DNA of 64,000 bases from Microbacterium laevaniformans (GTDB taxonomy: Bacteria; Actinomycetota; Actinomycetes; Actinomycetales; Microbacteriaceae): positions 2,728,001 to 2,792,000 of the forward strand of contig NZ_JAFBCE010000001.1 of assembly GCF_016907555.1 (NCBI RefSeq). The letters run 5' to 3'. A program made the translations under genes and the position numbers. The notes below the pieces were generated by a model. It did not search any database and was not told the DNA's origin. It saw only the letters and a list, made by a program, of their open reading frames with translations. Below, one piece after another: positions 59,826 to 64,000 of this stretch; within the stretch, counting starts at the first letter, position 1, and each line of letters opens with the position of its first letter.

Positions 59826-61059
59826 GGCGGATTCAACCGGTGGTCGCAACGAGTTCTGTGAACTTCTCCGATGGTGTCAGATAGCCGAGCGTTTTGCGTG
59901 GTCGTCCGTTGAGCGAGTCCTGGATCGCGGTCAGCTCAGCGCGGGTGACGATGCTCAGATCGGTGCTCTTCGGCAGGTACTGGCGTAGCAGTCCGTTGGT
60001 GTTCTCGTTGCTTCCGCGCTGCCACGGGGAGCGCGGGTCGCAGAAGTAGATCGGGATGCCGGTCGCTGTCGTGAACTCGGAATGCTTGGCCATCTCGGCA
60101 CCCTGATCCCAGGTGATCGTCCGCGCCAGCGACGCCGGCAACGCGGTGATCGCCTCGCGCATTGCGGCCTCCACCTTGTCTGCACTCTTCCCGTCGGGCA
60201 GGTGCAGCAGAAGTGTGAGGCGGGTGCTGCGTTCAACGAGGGTTCCCACGGCGCTGCGACTGTTCTCACCGAGGATCAAGTCGCCTTCCCAATGCCCCGG
60301 CACGGCGCGGTCTTCGACCTCCGCGGGGCGCTCGCTGATCATCACCATCCCTGGCAGCCGGCCTCGCCGGTCCGTCGCGGTCCGCGACTTCCGTGCCGCA
60401 CGCCCTGACCGCAGGCAGCGGGCAAGCTCGCGGCGCAACTGCCCGCGTCCCTGCACGAACAGGGACTGGTAGATCGTCTCATGACTCACGTGCATCTCCG
60501 GGTCGTCGGGATGCTCCAACCGTAGGCGGGCGGCGATCTCCTGCGGAGACCACAGTTGCTCCAGCTGCGTCGCGACAACCTCGAGCAGCCGTCCACCGTC
60601 AAGCTTGAACGGCTTCGGTCGGCGGGCCTGCTCTCGCGCGTCCTCATGCGCCCGCCACGCCGAGTACCCCTCCCGCCCGCCGCCGCGCTTGACCTCGCGG
60701 CTGACCGTCGACACCGCCCGTCCCAGGGCGAGCGCGATCGCGGTCAACGTGTCACCGCGCGCGAGACCAACCAGGATCTCCTCACGATCGAAGACCGTCA
60801 GATGCCCCTCGCGCGGCTCCCAGCCGAACGGCTTCCCGTCGAGGTGACGGCCTTCCCGCGCCATGCGGCCGACCATCGGGGCCGTGCACCCGATCTCGCG
60901 GGCGATATCGATGAGCCGCCACCCCTTCGAGTGGAGACGGAGCGCGAGCTGCTTCTGCTCACGACTGAGATGACCATGCTTGCCCTGCAACGAATGCCTC
61001 CCGAGATCAGCGTCTGCTTCATCTCACAGCACTCATTGCGACCACCGGTTGAATCCGCC
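59826..61059 (-). mobile_element. IS30-family insertion sequence
   Basis: 1234 bp. The ends are near-identical inverted repeats beginning GGCGGATTCAACCGGTGGTC and running on to about 35 bases with two mismatches. Inserted in the OrfA coding sequence of IS3 between codons for ERD and LRQAAKYFAAETNW. Confidence 0.9.
59833..60990 (-). CDS. IS30-family transposase
   Basis: 385 residues. Two helix-turn-helix regions at the N-terminus (DIAREIGCTAPMVGRMAREG; AIALALGRAVSTVSREV). Catalytic D237 (GHWEGDLI), D295 (TWDQGAEM), E329 (QRGSNENTNGLLR), DD33E as expected. Frame intact, so the element may be active. Confidence 0.94.
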   Translation of the reverse strand: MQGKHGHLSREQKQLALRLHSKGWRLIDIAREIGCTAPMVGRMAREGRHLDGKPFGWEPREGHLTVFDREEILVGLARGDTLTAIALALGRAVSTVSREVKRGGGREGYSAWRAHEDAREQARRPKPFKLDGGRLLEVVATQLEQLWSPQEIAARLRLEHPDDPEMHVSHETIYQSLFVQGRGQLRRELARCLRSGRAARKSRTATDRRGRLPGMVMISERPAEVEDRAVPGHWEGDLILGENSRSAVGTLVERSTRLTLLLHLPDGKSADKVEAAMREAITALPASLARTITWDQGAEMAKHSEFTTATGIPIYFCDPRSPWQRGSNENTNGLLRQYLPKSTDLSIVTRAELTAIQDSLNGRPRKTLGYLTPSEKFTELVATTG

Positions 61060-61343
61060 ATGTCCCGCTCCGTCTCGAGCTTGACCTGCTCCGCTCTCGA
61101 GACCGCTAACTCGGCTTCCAACCGGATGATCCTCGCCGCCTGCGACTCCGACCGCACCGACACCGGCGGCGACACCGAACCGGCCGCAGCGGTCCCGGAT
61201 CCGAGCTTGTCGACCCATTCCTTCAACGCACCACGGGAGATCCCCAAATCGGCCGCGATCGCTTTCAGCGTCGCGCCCGGCGTGGACTCGTACAAATCCA
61301 CCGCACGCTGCCGGAACTCGTCCGTGTAGTTCTTCCTTGCCAT
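61060..61343 (-). pseudogene. IS3 OrfA, 5' part, interrupted by IS30
   Basis: About 93 residues: MARKNYTDEFRQRAVDLYES, helix-turn-helix LKAIAADLGISRGALKEWVD, then a leucine-zipper-like EAELAVSRAEQVKLETERD. It then reads into IS30. The missing end (LRQAAKYFAAETNW and stop) lies at 59777-59825. Confidence 0.88.
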
Positions 61344-61483
61344 CCCTCAGATTCTCGCTTCCCCAGCATCGTGCTGGAATCAGCGTGTCCAAGATCAGGG
61401 GTCAAGCCCCCTGCGCCGCGATGGACCGGTTGGGACGCGATCGGCATCTCGAACGAGACGCTCACCGAGTGCGCCGTCGCCTA

Positions 61484-62440
61484 TCAGGGGGTCAGCACAA
61501 TCTTCCCCGCGTGGACGGAGCCGCGAAGCGCGTCGACCGCGTCGGCGGCGTGATCGAACGTATAGGTCTGTGAGTGGGTGGAGCGCAACTCCCCGGACGA
61601 GAGCGCCGCTGCAAGCTCCGCGATATCGTCCCCGCGGGCTGCAGCCATGAGCGTGATGATTTTGATCCCGCGGGTGAAGGGGGCGCGTAGGGATCGATCG
61701 AGAGGGCCGAGCACTCGTCCGCCCCGCTCACTGCCGCCCAGAACGAGGGTGCCGCCCGGGATGGTGGCGCGGCGCCAGGCGGCGAGGGGCAAACCGCCGG
61801 CGAAGTCCAGCACCGCGTCGAAACGCTGACCGCCCGCGGTCGGGTCGGTGCTCGCGTAGTCGATGACGTCACGGGCGCCCAGGCCGCGGACGAAGCTGGC
61901 CTTGGACGCGCTACAGACTGCCGTGACGTGTGCGCCGCGCTTCGCGGCTAGCTGCACGGCATACGATCCGACGCCCCCTCCCGCTCCGGTGATCGCGATG
62001 GTCTTGCCGGCGAGAGTGCCGAGAGTCCGGAGCGCTTGCAGAGCGGTGTATCCCGACATCGGCACGGCGGCCGCCTGTTCGAAACTGGTCCCCGGCGGCA
62101 TTCGCTGGAGCAGATCCGCACTCGCTGTCGCGAGGGTGGCCCACGAGGCGCGCGCCGAGCCGAAGACGCGATCGCCCACCGCGAAGCTCTCGACGCCCGG
62201 TCCGACGCTCGCGACGGTGCCGGCGACGTCCTGCCCGAGTCCGGGCCGCTTCGGGCGACGGAGCCCCGTGCCCAGCCGCATCATCGTCGGCTCGCCGGAC
62301 ATGACGTGCCACTCAGCCATGTTGACCCCGGCCGCGGCGACCTCAACAACCACCCGCCCCGGCTCGGGCGCCGGGTTATCGACCTCTTCCACACGCAAGA
62401 CGGATGTGTCACCGTACTCATGCCTGACAACTGCTCGCAT
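61484..62440 (-). CDS. NAD(P)-dependent quinone oxidoreductase-like protein
   Basis: 318 residues, medium-chain dehydrogenase without zinc motifs (QOR group). Rossmann motif ITGAGGGVGSYAVQLAAKRG, PGLGQDVAGTVASVG, and VPMSGYTALQALR. The ATG is coupled to the regulator stop (TGATG, sharing base 62440). A TTG one codon earlier is possible. Reduces quinones or enals with NADPH. Confidence 0.92.
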   Translation of the reverse strand: MRAVVRHEYGDTSVLRVEEVDNPAPEPGRVVVEVAAAGVNMAEWHVMSGEPTMMRLGTGLRRPKRPGLGQDVAGTVASVGPGVESFAVGDRVFGSARASWATLATASADLLQRMPPGTSFEQAAAVPMSGYTALQALRTLGTLAGKTIAITGAGGGVGSYAVQLAAKRGAHVTAVCSASKASFVRGLGARDVIDYASTDPTAGGQRFDAVLDFAGGLPLAAWRRATIPGGTLVLGGSERGGRVLGPLDRSLRAPFTRGIKIITLMAAARGDDIAELAAALSSGELRSTHSQTYTFDHAADAVDALRGSVHAGKIVLTP

Positions 62441-62673
62441 CAACTGCTCTCCTCTGTCTCGTAGCTGAAGGCGTCGTCGAGTCCGACGCCGAAGACACGT
62501 GCGATCTGAAACGCCACCTCCAGTGACGGCGAGTACTTTCCCTGTTCGATCGCGATGATCGTCTGGCGGGTCACGCCCACGCGATCGGCGAGTGCGGCTT
62601 GCGTCATCTCCCCTGCTGAGAAACGCAGGGTGCGGATTCGGTTGGTGACCCGGGTGGGCTTCGTTTTGGCCAC
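62440..62673 (-). CDS. XRE-family helix-turn-helix regulator
   Basis: 77 residues from GTG. MTQAALADRVGVTRQTIIAI then EQGKYSPSLEVAFQIARVFG is the Cro/CI-type motif, followed by a short C-terminal stretch. Small XRE proteins of this group often sit beside 4-helix membrane proteins, as here (62675-63082). Confidence 0.92.
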   Translation of the reverse strand: MAKTKPTRVTNRIRTLRFSAGEMTQAALADRVGVTRQTIIAIEQGKYSPSLEVAFQIARVFGVGLDDAFSYETEESS

Positions 62674-62674
62674 G

Positions 62675-63082
62675 TCAGAAGCCGCGTCGGTAGGCCACGA
62701 GCTTCGCCGCGGACTGGAGGATCGCAGCAAGAACGAAGCCGAGGTAGAGCACATTCGCGACGTAGACCTGCGAGGCGTCCATGAAGCAGAGGACGAGCGC
62801 ACCCACGCCCCCCAGAACGATCATCATGTTGCCGATCCGCGAGCCGAACCATCCGATCTCCTTGTCCCGCTGATCGACGCGACGGGATCCGGCCATGCCG
62901 ATCACGATCCCTGTCAGGATGCCGGCCACGATTCCCCCAGTGATCGCCCACGCCATCGGCCATACATATGTCTCGGCATCGAGCGGTCCGCCGCCGGTCA
63001 TGAAGCTGAGCACGAGGTACAGCGCATACCCGACCGGAGCGATCACGATGAACGCCCAGGTGTTTCTCTCCTCATACGACAT
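62675..63082 (-). CDS. four-helix membrane protein (DUF2178-like)
   Basis: 135 residues with four helices in two pairs separated by the charged loop GSRRVDQRDKEIGWFGSRIG. AGGAG precedes the ATG. Directly upstream of the XRE regulator (one-base gap), so first gene of an operon with XRE and the oxidoreductase. The regulator may control the operon. Function unknown. Confidence 0.82.
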   Translation of the reverse strand: MSYEERNTWAFIVIAPVGYALYLVLSFMTGGGPLDAETYVWPMAWAITGGIVAGILTGIVIGMAGSRRVDQRDKEIGWFGSRIGNMMIVLGGVGALVLCFMDASQVYVANVLYLGFVLAAILQSAAKLVAYRRGF

Positions 63083-63283
63083 GGAGTACTCCTGCTGTCA
63101 AGAAATCTGTACACATGCAATGTAATGAAGACCTAACTCTGTGTCAATGTTTCTTTACCTTCGTGAAGCGGGAGCCGCTGTGGTCGGCGCCACGTCCAGC
63201 CGGAGCGCGTGGGCGGGCGAGAGGAACTGGTCGGTGACAACTGATCGTTCGAATCGGAAAGTGATTCGCCCTGAGTTTCGTTC
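63083..63283. promoter_or_regulatory. A+T-richer promoter region of the XRE operon
   Basis: The stretch 63095-63160 is A+T-rich for this genome and contains the dyad ACATGCAATGT (63113-63123) on the operator side, a likely XRE site. The remainder to 63283 shows no convincing gene. Confidence 0.35.
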
Positions 63284-63458
63284 CTATCGGGCGGCTTGGG
63301 AGACGGGTGTTCCCAAGGGTGTGTCGAGGCCAGCGTAGTAGTCGGCTTCGACCGCGGCGGGGGTGCGCATGTCGAGCTCTCCGTGGAGGCGCTGGTAGTT
63401 CCACCACCACACGTATTCGAGCGTCGCGAGTTCGACCTGCTCGACCGTGTGTCCCGCG
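63284..63458 (-). pseudogene. IS3-type transposase OrfB, C-terminal remnant
   Basis: Reads GHTVEQVELATLEYVWWWNY then QRLHGELDMRTPAAVEADYY and TAG at 63284-63286. This is the last ~55 residues of an IS3-group integrase. The catalytic part is gone, cut by the next transposase gene whose stop is at 63459. Confidence 0.82.
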
Positions 63459-64000
63459 TCAAGTAGTTGGCAGGATTTCTTCTGTTTCAAAGGTGGGGGT
63501 GGTGGGGTCGGCCAGGCCGAGGTGCACCTCCAGTGGCCGGTTCCAGGCGATCGCCTCATGAGGGCGCTCGGTGTTGTACTCGACTCGGTAGTCCTCGGCC
63601 CGCTCGATGAGCGTCAAGGCGTCCGGGATCTCGTCGAGGAACAGCCGCTCGTACTTCAGCGTCCCGAACCCGCGTTCGCGTGACCCGTTCTGGCCTGGCG
63701 ACTTCACCCGGGTGCGGACATGCCGAAGCTCGGGGTGACGCATGATGAACAACTCGAAGTTCAACGACCGGAACGGGCCGCCATTGTCCGTGACGATGGT
63801 GAGGACCGGCAGCAGCTCCCCGGTGTCCGCATCGACCTCACACTCGTCGACGAGCGGGTGCCCGAACAGACGCTCGTACTCGGCCAAGGCGAGTTCGATC
63901 GCGGCGATCGCGTCGTACTGGTTCGCCGTCGGCGACACATGGAACGGGTACTCGAGCTTCGAGAACCAGTCCCGACACCCCGCGATCCGCCAGGTCCCGC
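63459..64000 (-). CDS. integrase-core transposase (IS3/IS481-like), 5' end outside window
   Basis: The frame is open from the window edge to TGA at 63459. CRDWFSKLEYPFHVSPTANQ near the edge, second catalytic aspartate in VTDNGGPFRS, and glutamate in GQNGSRERGFGTLKYER (35 residues apart), then the rve_3-type RAEDYRVEYNTERPHEAIAW. The first aspartate lies outside the window. Adjacent remnant at 63284-63458 implies one element landed in another. Confidence 0.88.
   Translation of the reverse strand, partial: GTWRIAGCRDWFSKLEYPFHVSPTANQYDAIAAIELALAEYERLFGHPLVDECEVDADTGELLPVLTIVTDNGGPFRSLNFELFIMRHPELRHVRTRVKSPGQNGSRERGFGTLKYERLFLDEIPDALTLIERAEDYRVEYNTERPHEAIAWNRPLEVHLGLADPTTPTFETEEILPTT

Larger units (their letters stand above)
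59823..61062. repeat. IS30 target duplication (ATG) on both sides
   Basis: ATG at 59823-59825 and again at 61060-61062 directly flank the IS30 inverted repeats. A 3-bp duplication is usual for IS30. Confidence 0.75.
58827..61404 (-). mobile_element. IS3-family insertion sequence, split by IS30
   Basis: Ends are TGACCCCGGATCGTGGACAC (58827-58846) and, inverted, TGACCCCTGATCTTGGACAC (61404-61385). OrfA starts at 61343 and OrfB at 59780, both leftward. Without the inserted IS30 the element is about 1.34 kb. No target duplication was found. A short coding-like trace (WDAIGISNETLTECAVAYQG on the plus strand, 61430-61490) flanks its right end. Confidence 0.85.

Noticed and set aside
1..64000. tRNA or rRNA genes
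   Set aside because: No cloverleaf-like or rRNA-like stretches were recognised by reading; a tRNAscan or rRNA model search would settle this.

Overview
The window is about 70% G+C with very high G+C at third codon positions. Its Microbacteriaceae-type gene set (SufS/SufU, HelR-type RNA polymerase helicase, MATE and MFS exporters, lactate operon) and its very frequent GGATGCC/GGCATCC heptamers point to a Microbacterium-like actinobacterium. Many genes start at, or 5-8 bases after, a TANNNT-type -10 box, which indicates leaderless mRNAs. No tRNA, rRNA or CRISPR array was recognised.

Layout. 1-41.5 kb is chromosomal backbone. It holds the end of an alpha-glucosidase and its LacI regulator; an M20 amidohydrolase; a VanZ/RDD membrane protein; an APC permease; sufS-sufU; a MATE/DUF427 pair; a serine hydrolase-HAD fusion; a kinase/M23-like/aminotransferase fusion; a LysR/MFS divergent pair; helR with a rifamycin-associated element; two zinc alcohol dehydrogenases; peptidase E; a Nudix hydrolase; an SDR protein with a zinc ribbon; lgt; the lldP-lldD/lldR lactate locus; and a TetR/DUF4386 pair. 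Gene relics (alpha-glucosidase, Ser/Thr kinase, GNAT and others) and hairpin-forming intergenic repeats lie between them.

41,657-49,835 is a discrete Tn402/Tn5053-like (TniA-type) transposon with imperfect ~35-bp terminal inverted repeats and a perfect 8-bp direct repeat (GCCAGGAC) on both sides. One end carries the transposition genes: a broken TniB-like ATPase, a TniA-like DDE transposase, a serine resolvase and a res-like site. The passenger is a coherent cell-envelope module: a PAP2 lipid phosphatase, a DedA protein, a DUF347/COG4705 membrane protein with a C-terminal tail, a secreted acidic repeat protein, and an OmpR-type response regulator with a short-loop sensor kinase. A shared direct-repeat motif (CTAAGAA-N4-CNCAGAAG and variants) sits in front of the DUF347 gene, the repeat protein and the response regulator, so the two-component system probably controls the whole module. 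This is the strongest candidate for an undescribed system here.

50-58.7 kb returns to backbone: terC with a probable yybP-ykoY manganese riboswitch, DUF2277, an epimerase, an FAD oxidoreductase, a CDF relic, an intact ArsR/CDF zinc-type operon, a MerR/VOC operon, an Imm5-like protein, a DoxX-like protein and a broken DUF4041/T5orf172 gene. 58.8-61.4 kb is an IS3 element split by an IS30 element (3-bp target duplication ATG). After a quinone oxidoreductase/XRE/membrane-protein operon, the window ends in IS3-type transposase remnants.
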